The notes under the pieces were generated by a model. It made no database searches. It saw only the letters and a program-made list of their open reading frames with translations, and had not been told where the DNA came from. The position numbers were made by a program, and so were the translations under genes. DNA of 64,000 bases from Poteriospumella lacustris. Lineage: Eukaryota; Sar; Chrysophyceae; Chromulinales; Dinobryaceae. This document shows, in pieces, positions 8,387-18,938 of the stretch. Each line of letters begins with the position of its first letter. The first letter of the stretch is position 1. The stretch covers positions 1-64,000 of the forward strand of contig SMOI01000119.1 of NCBI GenBank assembly GCA_008000375.1, written 5' to 3'.

Positions 8387-11300
8387 TTAACGGGGCATCT
8401 GCAGTTTTCGCTGTACCATCAAAATACTCTTCTCTACTTTAATACACTCGGGATGATTCGGCGGGTACAGCAATTGCGACATGTTTAACATCGCCTTGAA
8501 AGCCTGTTCAGCATCGCTATATTTCCCTTGGTTGTACGCAAGAATCGCTGCCTTTTCCATGTCTTGTATCCGTTGTTGCAGCACATCCGCTTGGTTGGGT
8601 GCAGCGGGGCCACGAATCCGGCTACCCTGATTCGTCGATGGTCGATTGAAGCTTTGATCACCGCGTGGCGCAACCAAGAAAGGATCACCTCTATTTCCAC
8701 CGCCACTCAGTCCTCCGGGCTGCATCGAACCGCTGGGTCGACGCCCCGTGGCACTTGCACTGGATGGTCGCCTTGTGGATGATGCCATCTCTTCCTCCAC
8801 ACCGGTGTAGTAGCCCTTCGCAAACGTCTGTGCAGTGGTAATCTTGCCTTTCAAACCCACACCTTTGTTGCTGGACAACAAATATTCCGGAGGAACGTCG
8901 ATATCCTCTCGCATACGCCACGTACGGCGTAAGATCGTCATCAGATACTCGTCGTCGTTGACGGTCGGCGCGATGTTGTGGTAATACGTGACGAATTCGT
9001 CACGGCTGACCTTGCCTGGCTGTGATGCACCCACATCAAAGGTATTCAAAAACTCTTGCATCACTTGTTCGGCGGACCGTGCACCGGTGGCAACGTCCGG
9101 ATGGCGGGTGGCATCAAAATTGGTCATCACATCCTGCGGCGCAATGAATCCCGTCCGATTGACATCCAACCGATCAAAGATTTGATGGACCAGGACCAAC
9201 ACATTCGGACTGAGCGGACCACGGATACTATCCAAAAACTCTTGGAAATCAATGCCACCGGATCGATCAACATCGATGAAGTGGAACAACGTTTGTACTT
9301 GCTCGGCAGAGAACGGAATGTTCAATTGCTGCAACGCGACACGAAACTCGTCCATATCGATGGTTTTGCTTTGGTCGGTGTCAATCTGTTGGAACGACCG
9401 TTGCAATTCAATGATGCCACCAGAGCCACGCGATACCAATTGCATGCGCAACACATCGAGCAGGGTTTTACCCGCGATGAGCTCCTCGTTGGTCTTCGAT
9501 TGCTGCGCCTGCTGCTGTTGGAGTGAGGCGATGACATTGCCCGCGAGTTTAGGCGCACTCGTTTTCAACGAGGAGGATGTTGGTCCACCGAACGATGCAG
9601 GATCCGCACCTGCTACCGGTCGTGGACGATTTGAAGCCGTTGCATAGGAAGGTGCAGCTGACTTGGGGCGAGACAGTGCCGCCGGCGGCGCGCGCTGGAC
9701 CTTTGGCGGTTCAACGTAATTGTTGATTTTCGTTGATTCAGAAACATCGCCGGGTGTCGAGACGACGTCCACGCCATTGATATTCATTACCTTGATGACT
9801 TTCCCATTGATAGCAGCGACGTCATCAATGCCTTGGGACCGTAGGCGAGAGTAGATCGTGGGGAAATCATCTTTCTTCACACCCAAATCGTTCTGCAGCA
9901 TCACTGTCCGGTTTTGCCCATACGAATTGGTGACCAGCACGGTCATATTACTAGAACCAGCCGATTGGCCTTCGCCACCCGCCAGGTGCCAGGCATTGCG
10001 CATCATCAACTCGAAATAGTCGTCGTTGTCAATGGACGCGCTGATGTTGTGGTAGTAGTTTTGGAACTCCTGCCGCGTCACTTTGCCATCCTTCGTCCCA
10101 CCCACGTCAAAGGTATCTAAGAACTCACGAAGTACTTGATTGGCGGTTTTCCGTTTCGCCATGACTTCAGGATGTTTCGAGGCATCGTAGGCACTGGCAA
10201 TTTCTTGGGCCTCCACTTCTCCGCTTCCATCTTTGTCCAAAATGTTGAACGCCATGTTCACAAACTTCAAACGCTTTTCCGGCATGGGGTCACGAACGCC
10301 TTGAATAAACTCATTGAAATCAATACCGCCCGATTGATCGCCATCAAAGAACTCGAACACCATCCGCAGGTCGCATTCCGGCATCTCGATTTTCATTTCT
10401 TTCATGGCCTTTTTGAATTCCGCCAAACTCAGAGAGCTGCTGCCATCGTCGTCCATAATCTTGAATCGACGTTGCATACCCACGAAACCAAAGGACCCAC
10501 GTCTCTTCATTTCATCTTTGATACGCTGTAGAATCATCTTCAACCCCGCGGAAGGCTCCGCCGATCGTTGAAAAGGAGCCAAGTCTGCACCCGGCTTATT
10601 CAACAACGTTCGATTGGGTGATCGATTGCCAACATTGGCACTTCCTCCTCTGCTGCCACCGCGTGTAGCGGGTCGCTTGTTGCCATTCGTAAATTGTTGT
10701 TTGTTGTCTTCACCACCACCATCACCCGCACCCGTACTCACCGCGATGACATCGACACCTTGAGCCTTCAGACGCCGCATCATTTCCGCTTTGTCGTTCG
10801 GCTTGAGGCCTAAATCATTCTGGATTTCAACCACAGATTGACTACCATCGGAATGAGTCACCAATACACGTTTATTGGACGAATTGGCCGATTGTCCTTC
10901 GCCACCAGAGATATGCCACGCATTGCGCATCATCAGCTCGAAATAATCATCGCTGTCGATGGACGCACTGATGCCTTTGTAGTACGCCTCAAACTCTTGT
11001 CGTGTCACTTTGCCATCGCGATCCCCACCGACTTCGAAGGTATTCAACATATCTGTCAAGACTTGACTCTCTGTTTTCTGGCCACTGATGACATCCGGAT
11101 GCGCGGAAGCATTGTAGCATGTCACGATGTCGGCGAGCTCGATTTCGCCGCTACCATCTCGATCCAGCATGTTAAAAGCCATTTCCACAAATCGTCGACG
11201 ACGAGCATTCAATCGACCCTACAATTCAACCAGAAGAGATGCATTTAATAGAAGGCTTGGCAGATTTGTCGAAGGGGGATCACTTACCGACAGCGTCGTG

Positions 11301-12477
11301 ATGAAGTCATTGTACGAGATCGCACCGGTCTTGGACATGTCTGCACGCACAAATGATACCACAAGAATGATTCACGATTCCCAAGTTGTCAACCATGATA
11401 ATCGTACGTACCGAAACGTTTGAACAAAACGATGAGTTCCGAGTCGCTCAGCGCGAGTCCCATCTCTTTCATGGCCTTCTTGAATTCCGCAAACGACAAC
11501 GTCTTCGAACCATCATCATCCATGATCTTAAACACTCTCGACAAGCCAATGATACCTTTGGCACCCCGTAATTTCATTTGTGCTTTCAACTTGCCCATAA
11601 TGGGATCGTTTTTATCGTCGTCGTCATCTTCTGGTTCAGCTGGTTTCTTCTTGTCACCACCGGTCTGAGACGATTTGAAATCTTCAGCCCATGTTCCATA
11701 ATTAGCCATAGGTTCCCCAGTAATTGGAGAAACAAACAATTCAGGTTCAAAGGGTCTCAATATCTTCTTTCTGCTGCTCACGTGTTTGTCGGGATTTTCT
11801 CCGGAGTTCATGATTTGTGTCGTCGTGGCGAACGGATCCCCGTTAGGAGCTTGGCCGCCGATGAGGGAATTGTCGAAATTGCTCACAGTAGGATCAATTA
11901 GCCTCTTTCCTGGGATATGAACTTCAGGAGGTGCTTTAGATGGGTTCGAAACCAATACCTTGCCCATAGAAGAATTCATGTGAGAATCATACTTGTACCG
12001 ATGGGCAGTGGAGGGCCGCTCCTCGGGGGCAATCTGCATGAAGATCAACGTCATCGCATTGGATTTAAGACAATTATTGCAGTTAATCATACCGGTGGCT
12101 TCTTGCTGGGATCTAACGGGTCACTTTGTTGTTGTTGCTGAGGCTGACCGACCGGTGGCATTGCGCTCTGAAAAAGTAACCATCGATAAAACAGACATAA
12201 ACAAAGGACGCAACTGAAATCTCCTTACTCGTAGTTGATTTATTGTAGGCTGGGAAGAAACGTCAACTTCTGGCTGCTGAACAGTCATCAAGTCATGATG
12301 TGGCAAAGACAAATGCGCGTCAACAGCTGGACTTACTGCTTCGGCTCGCACATTGAATGCTCTTTGATTGATTTCATCCGTCTTCTTTCCTTGAAACTTT
12401 GATAGATTAGCCATCAACTGCAAGGTCGGTGTGGGACGATTCAGAAACGAAGGATGTTTGCTGCGAGTTTGATCCAT
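8387..12477 (-). CDS. Multi-EF-hand calcyphosine-like protein (three modules)
   Basis: Five exons (12229-12477, 12093-12167, 11412-12033, 11288-11340, 8387-11218), all in phase, give about 1,276 residues. After a disordered N-terminus come three related blocks of about 170-180 residues, starting near residues 263, 573 and 931. Each contains a first EF pair (e.g. DDDGSKTLSFAEF, DGDQSGGIDFNEF), a third hand (DKDGSGEVEAQEI) and a fourth degenerate, Gly-rich one (DVGGTKDGKVTRQEF). It is then followed by a conserved tail YFELMMRNAWH. This four-hand layout is that of calcyphosine (CAPS/CAPSL). The linkers are Ser/Pro/Asn-rich. The C-terminal 65 residues look like a tetratricopeptide-type helical pair. 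The role is probably calcium-dependent scaffolding, possibly flagellar given where calcyphosine-like proteins occur; that is inference. The ATG at 12477 is chosen over an upstream non-conserved one. Confidence 0.82.
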
Positions 12478-12911
12478 TGCTGAAATAATGTGTATCGGCA
12501 CTGCAAAGGATAGATCAAAATCACACACAAAAAATAGTTCAATGCAGCTTTACTAAGCGCTGTAGCTTCCTGATAGCATATCAATGATCAGTATTCTGAT
12601 GGAAAATGATTCTCAAGAGGCTTTCACTCTCCATGTGAATACTCTCTCACTCTTTCCCAAGTCGAACGAATTGAAAACCATCGGCATCGTCGCGCTGCCA
12701 ACAGTTGTAACGGTCTCCTTTGTGACAGACGGACGCCGGTACAGTGGGTGGTGGGTGGGTCCAACACAAGAGATCGATCCGGTATGTGCCGTGTAGTCAA
12801 CTGTAAAAAAGAACTTATCGCTTTCTTTTGAATCAAACATGGTAGAGACGAAAATCATATCCGAAAGAGGAACGTGCGATAAATTATCATTATATGTACA
12901 CAGCAATCGCC
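12478..12911. other. Intergenic between EF-hand gene and PPIH
   Basis: Head-to-tail spacer on the minus strand. I see only short, non-conserved open frames and a gggtgggtggg tract near 12740. It should contain the promoter of the EF-hand gene and the PPIH 3' UTR. Confidence 0.5.
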
Positions 12912-13460
12912 TTACAATTCACCGCATTGATCGATAGTCACTGTGAGCTTAGGTTTGTCACCTTGCCCAACGGGGACATTTTCTATCTTTCTGACCACCA
13001 GCATGGATTCATCGTCTAAAACTTTCCCAAATACTACATGCTTGCCATCCAACCAGTCACATTTTGCACAAGTGATGAAGAATTGGCAACCATTCGTATT
13101 CGGGCCACTGTTGGCCATGGACAACAAGCCTGCACCGCGATGCTTGAGAATGAAATTTTCGTCAGGGAAAGATGTTCCATAAATGCATGCTCGCCCTGTT
13201 CCATCACCTCTTTCGAAGTCACCTCCTTGGATTACAAACCCTTTCACAACTCGATGAAACGGGCATCCTCGATAACCAACAGGGAGAGTATTCCTTCTAT
13301 ATTCTCCTGTGCAAAGTTGTCGAAAGTTCTCTGCCGTTTGTGGACACAGGTCGGCAAACAATTCCATTTTGATTCTTCCAGCAGGACTGCCAGCGATGGA
13401 AACGTCGAAGAACACAACATAGTTGCCTCTATCAAGAACTTCTTGCAAAACGGGGTCCAT
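12912..13460 (-). CDS. PPIH: Cyclophilin H, spliceosomal peptidyl-prolyl isomerase
   Basis: Single exon, 182 residues from ATG 13460; animal PPIH has about 177. The whole cyclophilin fold is present: [20 protein letters not shown], the active-site [28 protein letters not shown] and the cyclosporin-contact [12 protein letters not shown]. Strong similarity through [17 protein letters not shown] and the ending [14 protein letters not shown] point to the CypH/Snucyp-20 subgroup, which binds PRP4 in the U4/U6.U5 tri-snRNP. A two-residue insertion (DDESMLVV) distinguishes it from the animal protein. The first in-frame codon upstream (13502) is not ATG. It lies head-to-head with the GYF/LRR gene, 402 bp away, so the two promoters share this gap. 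Confidence 0.92.
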   Translation of the reverse strand: MDPVLQEVLDRGNYVVFFDVSIAGSPAGRIKMELFADLCPQTAENFRQLCTGEYRRNTLPVGYRGCPFHRVVKGFVIQGGDFERGDGTGRACIYGTSFPDENFILKHRGAGLLSMANSGPNTNGCQFFITCAKCDWLDGKHVVFGKVLDDESMLVVRKIENVPVGQGDKPKLTVTIDQCGEL

Positions 13461-13862
13461 GTTGAGCAAAAAGATTCTTGACTTGCTGAATTTCAATTGC
13501 ACAGCCAGAATCGCAGGAGTGATTTTAGTTGTGAATCGGATTCTTGCTACTCCATACTTGCTTCACCATTTGTTCGATGGCGCGGCCAAGATGAGGTGCA
13601 CTGTCTAGCCTTTACCTATCGAATACTACAATATAAATGCGGCCAAAATATGTACTAATGGTACTTCTCGGACGGTTACGTTTATCCGTTGTTCGTCGAT
13701 GGTAACCAGTTTTGATATCGTGCTTCTCACATGTGAATGCAAACAAGCTATTGCGTCTTTTCGAAAGTTCAACTGGTAGTTAGGAAAGCACCCTGACGAT
13801 AATCGTTACCAAAGCTATAGACTGCGTGGGCTGCATCTCCTGCGGAGTGTGAAGCAACATCC
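13461..13862. other. Divergent promoter region, PPIH / GYF-LRR gene
   Basis: A 402-bp spacer between two divergent genes. No coding sequence is recognised. Any 5' UTRs and promoters for both genes must lie here; no specific element could be identified by eye. Confidence 0.45.
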
Positions 13863-16800
13863 ATGTTGCCAAGAATTCCATTGGCAAAAGTTGCGGATGA
13901 CACATCCAGCGGAATAGATTCATTCGTAAACAACAACCGACTGAAAGGCAGCAGCCTTCCTTCAATGCCTATTATTCCACCACGTTTAACTGAGCCAGTG
14001 ACGGCACTACCGTCAGGTTCTGGTGATACCTCATGGTACGCTGTCTTATCTCCCCGCGAAACAAGAGGGCTCGCAGGTCCATTCTCCATTCATCAGTTGA
14101 AGCAAATGTACAAAAGTCGAGACGTTACTGACAGAACATTAGTCTGGAAGGAGGGTGAAGAGCATTGGCAGCAACTCATCAATCAAAGCTTATTGCGATC
14201 CCGTCTGATCAGTATTCCGATTATCCCTCCACGACTGGGAACCTACAATGCCGAATTAGCTGTTTTCGATCCCATCGTTCAAATGCCACCACAAAGTGTG
14301 ATTGATCGAGCTGTACCATTGGAAAATACCACTTTTGACAGAACCTGTGCGGTGTGTGGTGCCATGGCGGTAGCGCATATTCCTGGGTACGGCGAACAGC
14401 GGTATGATCTCTTCAAAGGCCGACATGAGGTTGGAACGAATGAAAGTGCGACCGAAATTCTTCCGGGATTCCTGTGGGTGGGTAGCACTGGAGCTTCCAA
14501 GCACAAGTTTTTGCTGATGGCCGGAATAACGCTGGTCATCAACTGCACAGACAACTTAAAGAACCCTGTACCACAAGCACCTTACTTCCGCTGTCGAGAT
14601 GTTCCATTGCGGGAGAAACCACAAGAAATGTTCGGTGAGAGAGAGCTTATGCGTATTCTTGATGGATTGGAGAAAGTCTACGATGTGATTGAGAATGAGC
14701 GTCTCAATCCGGAGAAAAATCTTCTCTCTGACCCGCCGCCGAAGTATCATCGGGGTCCATTCGATGAGTATGGCTTTCCGATCAAAAGTGCAGAAGACAA
14801 GCCTTTCCGTCGACCGGGAGAAAACGCGTCAACTCCAAATTTTCCTCCCCGGGTAATTCTGTGGTCGCGTTTGGGAACAGATCGGGCTGTATTCGTCGCG
14901 GTGGCGTATCTTGTGAAGCAATACGGAATATCCTTTAAAAAGGCCTTGAAAATCATGAAAAAGAGTCGTCCGGTGACAGACGTATCCCCGTCGTACATGA
15001 GAGTGTTGGAAATATGGAGCCAGAAGTACACGTTGGGTATGTTGTTGTGTGTTGATTGCAAGCTGCTGCCGTTCAAAGAAAGCAGTACAGCAGCTGATGG
15101 CGACAAAGGAACTCTGCTGTATCACTTGAAAGAAAGCCTCAAATCGACCCTTCCACGCCTCATCACAAAGGAAAGTGACAAACACATTGCCAATGAAGTA
15201 GATTCGTTTGTCGTCGGCATCCGTCAGACGTATTTCAATGAATCGCCGTGGGCAAAGATCATCGACATCAACTTAAGTGATCGGAGGTTATCAGATGCCA
15301 CCATTGCCACTCTTTTCCATCTGTTGGGTGCCTCTGGTGCCATTGGACACATACGCACGCTTAATTTCAGCAACAACGAGGTGTCATTCATGGCACTGAA
15401 GGCCATGTTGTCCGCGTTTTTCCCGTACGTGATCGATCCCGATGAATCGAACTATTCGGAGTATGCAGACGAAGAACAAAGCCCACAAGCATTAGCCTCG
15501 CTGGTGAATGAGTTGTCGGTGCTGGATTTATCCCACAACCGCATTGAATTGCAAGGGGCGAAGTACCTGGCCCTGTTTATGAAATTATGCGAGCAATTGA
15601 TGTGGGTCAACTTGTTTGGCAACAACTTGCCGGATGAAGGACTGCAGGAGCTGTTGATTGCGTTGACGACACCCACGTTTGATTTCCAGTCCACACGGAT
15701 GGCAGGCAATCGAGATAGTTTTATGATGGCTGCTCATCACGACGACGAAGATGATTGGAACTCACACGCCAGTCACACGATCGAATCGATGCACAATCGA
15801 TCGGTGACTTACTTGGACCTCGGTGGAAACAGCTTTGGTGAACAGAGTGCCCATGCATTGAGTCAAATGCTACGTCAGAATTCGATATTGCAGACCCTTC
15901 GCTTGGAACACACGAATTCTTTCTCGTCGATGTACTTCAAAGACGTCGCCAATGCGATTCGTCTGTACAATGGGACGTTGAATTCCTTGTTCTTATCGGG
16001 AATATCGTTGAGTGTGGGTGCTGCCAAGCATTTGGCACGCATTCACGAGTCGTTGGACACCCGCATCACGAAGTTGGTCCTGAACGATTGTGGCATTTTC
16101 CATCTGCAAATCAAAGCGATGGCCACAGCGTTGGCGGCATCGAATTTCTTAAGTTTTCTCGATCTCAGCAACAATCGGATCGGTACGGAAGGCATCGAGG
16201 CGCTGGTGACCATTGTCAAAGGTGGCAGAAATAAATTTTCGGGCAAACGAACGCCTCCTCTTCGTCATTTGGATGTCACCAAATGCGAATTGGGGCCGCG
16301 TGATTGTTGTTATCTCATGGAAGCGGTCGCCACGTCAGATATTCAAGAGCTGGATATGTCCTACAATGAAATTGGATCGCCTAACGAAGCTTTTGTGGAT
16401 GCCTTTCGGCGAAGTCGGGTCGTTACTGCCCATTTCAATTACTGCAACATGCATACGTCCACGTCGGTGATGATCTTCAAAGCTCTTCACGATGGACGGT
16501 TACTGGCTGAAGTCCAACGCCGCAATGCTACAGAACCGTTGGGGTTGAAAGACACGTTACGCAGCCTGTGTATCGCGGGAAACACGATCAGCGACAGTGC
16601 CGTCGAGCATTTCGTGGCGATGGTGAATACCAACACCTGTCTGGAGCATGTCGATCTCGGATTCAACAACCTGACCAACCACGCCATGGAGTATTTCAAA
16701 TTGGGTATCAAAGTCACTTCCACATCCTCCGATGCACAGAAGGTGACCGAGTTGAACATCAACTTGGTGGGCAACAAATGCGACCCGTACGCCATGGATA

Positions 16801-16985
16801 CCCCTGGATTGTCTCGTAGTAAAGTCACGTTTCGCTTTGGGGTGTTGCCTGACAAAGATAATGCCGATCTGTTTGGCTATTCACATGTCAGTGATCGCGC
16901 ACGCGGAAAGTTGATTGCGTCGAAAATGTTGGACGATCAGTTCCGTGCTGCCTATCCCCAGCAAGACATCAGCACTTTGTACTGA
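13863..16985 (+). CDS. GYF-like / inactive dual-specificity phosphatase / LRR protein
   Basis: Single exon, 1,040 residues. Residues about 57-108 form a GYF_2-like module (SWYAVLSPRE...GPFSIHQLKQ...LVWKEGEEHW). A CxxC patch follows at about residue 160. A dual-specificity-phosphatase-like domain runs from about 199 (ILPGFLWVGSTGASK) to 385 (SFKKALKIMKKSRP). In the signature HCxxGxxR the His and catalytic Cys are replaced: the sequence is W334-S335-R-L-G338-T-D-R341. Gly and Arg remain. Without the Cys nucleophile the domain cannot work by the usual phosphatase mechanism and is expected to be a STYX-type binding pseudophosphatase. From about 455 to 1,005 there are ribonuclease-inhibitor-type leucine-rich repeats (LNFSNNEVS, LDLSHNRIE, LDLSNNRIGTEGIEAL). 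It is probably a cytoplasmic scaffold binding proline-rich and phosphorylated partners; this is inference. Confidence 0.8.
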   Translation: MLPRIPLAKVADDTSSGIDSFVNNNRLKGSSLPSMPIIPPRLTEPVTALPSGSGDTSWYAVLSPRETRGLAGPFSIHQLKQMYKSRDVTDRTLVWKEGEEHWQQLINQSLLRSRLISIPIIPPRLGTYNAELAVFDPIVQMPPQSVIDRAVPLENTTFDRTCAVCGAMAVAHIPGYGEQRYDLFKGRHEVGTNESATEILPGFLWVGSTGASKHKFLLMAGITLVINCTDNLKNPVPQAPYFRCRDVPLREKPQEMFGERELMRILDGLEKVYDVIENERLNPEKNLLSDPPPKYHRGPFDEYGFPIKSAEDKPFRRPGENASTPNFPPRVILWSRLGTDRAVFVAVAYLVKQYGISFKKALKIMKKSRPVTDVSPSYMRVLEIWSQKYTLGMLLCVDCKLLPFKESSTAADGDKGTLLYHLKESLKSTLPRLITKESDKHIANEVDSFVVGIRQTYFNESPWAKIIDINLSDRRLSDATIATLFHLLGASGAIGHIRTLNFSNNEVSFMALKAMLSAFFPYVIDPDESNYSEYADEEQSPQALASLVNELSVLDLSHNRIELQGAKYLALFMKLCEQLMWVNLFGNNLPDEGLQELLIALTTPTFDFQSTRMAGNRDSFMMAAHHDDEDDWNSHASHTIESMHNRSVTYLDLGGNSFGEQSAHALSQMLRQNSILQTLRLEHTNSFSSMYFKDVANAIRLYNGTLNSLFLSGISLSVGAAKHLARIHESLDTRITKLVLNDCGIFHLQIKAMATALAASNFLSFLDLSNNRIGTEGIEALVTIVKGGRNKFSGKRTPPLRHLDVTKCELGPRDCCYLMEAVATSDIQELDMSYNEIGSPNEAFVDAFRRSRVVTAHFNYCNMHTSTSVMIFKALHDGRLLAEVQRRNATEPLGLKDTLRSLCIAGNTISDSAVEHFVAMVNTNTCLEHVDLGFNNLTNHAMEYFKLGIKVTSTSSDAQKVTELNINLVGNKCDPYAMDTPGLSRSKVTFRFGVLPDKDNADLFGYSHVSDRARGKLIASKMLDDQFRAAYPQQDISTLY

Positions 16986-17079
16986 AACCCCCTTTCCGAC
17001 CTACAAAGATTGATAACAGCGCATTATCGTTTGGGTATAAAATGTAAATAGTAAAAAGGCCCAGTGCGTTACAATCAAA

Positions 17080-17085
17080 AATAAA
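17080..17085 (+). terminator. Possible polyadenylation signal of the LRR gene
   Basis: A canonical aataaa lies 95 bases after the stop of the GYF/LRR gene, in an A-rich stretch before the convergent CARM1-like gene. Position and motif fit a poly(A) signal; there is no other support. Confidence 0.4.
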
Positions 17086-17142
17086 GAACGAGATATGATG
17101 GCAGGTTTTGGATGTTCTTTCGCTTTGTGTTGGAACGCACAC

Positions 17143-18424
17143 TTAAGCTTGAGCCAGATACGCGTAATGCTGCGCAGGGAGAAAAAAGAGCAATGAGAAT
17201 AGAGATAAGTTTCCACTCGTTATCAACATATACGCAGCTATCGCCTTACCTGGTCCTTCAGATTGATGCGGTTCTTGCTGATAACGCTGGTACCTTCTAT
17301 TTGAATCTCCAAGAACACGTCGTAGCTGAATCCCTCGTTGGCGCGGAAGTCAACCGATCCAACAATGCGCTGTCCTCTATTGACAGCGATAGGCTCCAAC
17401 AGGAGAAGTCTGCACTGGTACCAATGTGTGCCAGGACATTCAGGGGCCGTATCCAGTACAATCTTCTCCGTCGATCCATCGAAGGTGATGTCGAACCATC
17501 CCGCCATTCCGTGCAGCATCGCTAACGACAACAGGTCAAGACGGTTAGATATCAAACAGCGACAAGCTATTCCTTCAGAGTACGTACATGTCTTAGAAAC
17601 GGTAAACTGAAAGTCAATCTTGAAATTTTGCAATTCCGAATTCTCCACGGTGTGAAAATCGAAGGTGTGTTTGACACGTTCTTGGCTCAGCAAATTGTTC
17701 GGGTCAACGTATCCGACGATCGCCTGAGAAAAGTACTCCGAGTAAGCTTGTGGTCCCACCGAGGAGATGTCAATGCCGAAAAAATTGTTCGTCTCCCAGA
17801 AAGCAGCGCGGGCGCAGTGTTCTTTGTACAGGGCTTCATCGACGAACGGGCACAACACGATGGAGCCAGTGGAAGGCATCATCAATCCACCAGGCTTCAA
17901 GAAGCGATGACGGGCTGTGACATAGCTTTCAAGCATTCGCTCGTGGACAAGCAGGAAACCAATCGGCTCCGAAATAATGATGTCCACTTTCTCAGGCAAC
18001 TCAATCTCTTCGATTTTGCCCTTCAGAACCGTCATGCGGTCACCATATCCATTCGCCTTAGCTAACTTCTCAGCGACAATTACAGAATCACTGGCATCAA
18101 CTGAATAGACATGAGCGGCACCAGCTTGAAGCGCAAAGAAGGACAGGATTCCACTGCCAGTTCCAACATCGAGCACAATTTTTCCTGCAAAATCAGAACC
18201 ATTGTCAACCATCGCTCGTTGATAAGCTCCTGTTCGAACGTAATCCGCAAGCATATTTCCTACATGAATTGGAGGTGGTTTAGGAGACAATTATTGAGAA
18301 GCGCCATGGATGGTAGCTGTTAGCAGTAAGTACCTTGATGGAGCAGCATGCTGTAGAATTGCGTGAAAGGATTCTCAGTCGAGGCATCCGTTGCTTCCTT
18401 TCGCTCCTTGTCGAATGCACTCAT
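17143..18424 (-). CDS. CARM1: CARM1/PRMT4-type protein arginine methyltransferase
   Basis: Four exons (18334-18424, 17588-18259, 17250-17521, 17143-17169) join in phase to 353 residues. SAM-binding motif I is VLDVGTGSGILSFFALQAGA, the double-E loop is SEPIGFLLVHERMLESY, and the THW loop is GTHWYQCRLLLLEP. NMLADYVRTGAYQRAM and MLHGMAGWFDITF match CARM1 more than other PRMTs. CARM1 asymmetrically dimethylates arginines on histone H3 and on RNA-processing factors. Compared with the 608-residue animal protein, the N-terminal PH-like domain and the C-terminal activation region are absent, leaving only 30 residues before the core. The final exon is only 27 nt (HYAYLAQA, stop). If the 17248 donor were not used, the protein would end VRR instead. 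The short introns are 74, 66 and 78 nt. Confidence 0.9.
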
Positions 18425-18938
18425 CTTGTTCAATGAAACCTCAGGGAGATGTCTACTAGGATCTTCTTACGACGCAATGGTTTTGGAAAATGAAGGCAAG
18501 ATCGCCAGATACCAGATACATAGAGCAGAGATCCCGATCGATGCCCAATCGATTTTTGACGTCATCGCCATCATGTACTTTCGCATATGTACTAAGAGAG
18601 AGACCAAATGGCAGAAAGTAATCATACTTCCCGAATCTTATTGTTCCACAGATCTTGAAGCTATTTTCAACTTATTGAAGTGTATAAATCGATTTTTAAC
18701 ATCCTTTTATGTACGTCATTTTCCCACAAATCTGTCGATCTCAGCTTCGCAGGGCGGCTGCCAACCCGTATCCCATCGGAAGTGTTTCTGTATCGCCTTT
18801 GTATCAAGGATTTTTCGACGAACCAAGATCATAATGCAATAAACGACAGGAAAAGATTGTGAGAAGAGTGCGAAAATCAGTGAATATCATTCAGTTATCA
18901 AATTTTCTGTTCAGTAATCTCCCGAAAGGTCTTTCAAC
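18425..18938. other. Divergent promoter region, CARM1-like / HECT ligase
   Basis: A 514-bp AT-richer spacer between head-to-head genes. No coding sequence, RNA gene or repeat could be recognised; a short Met-initiated frame here has no protein-like features. Confidence 0.45.
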
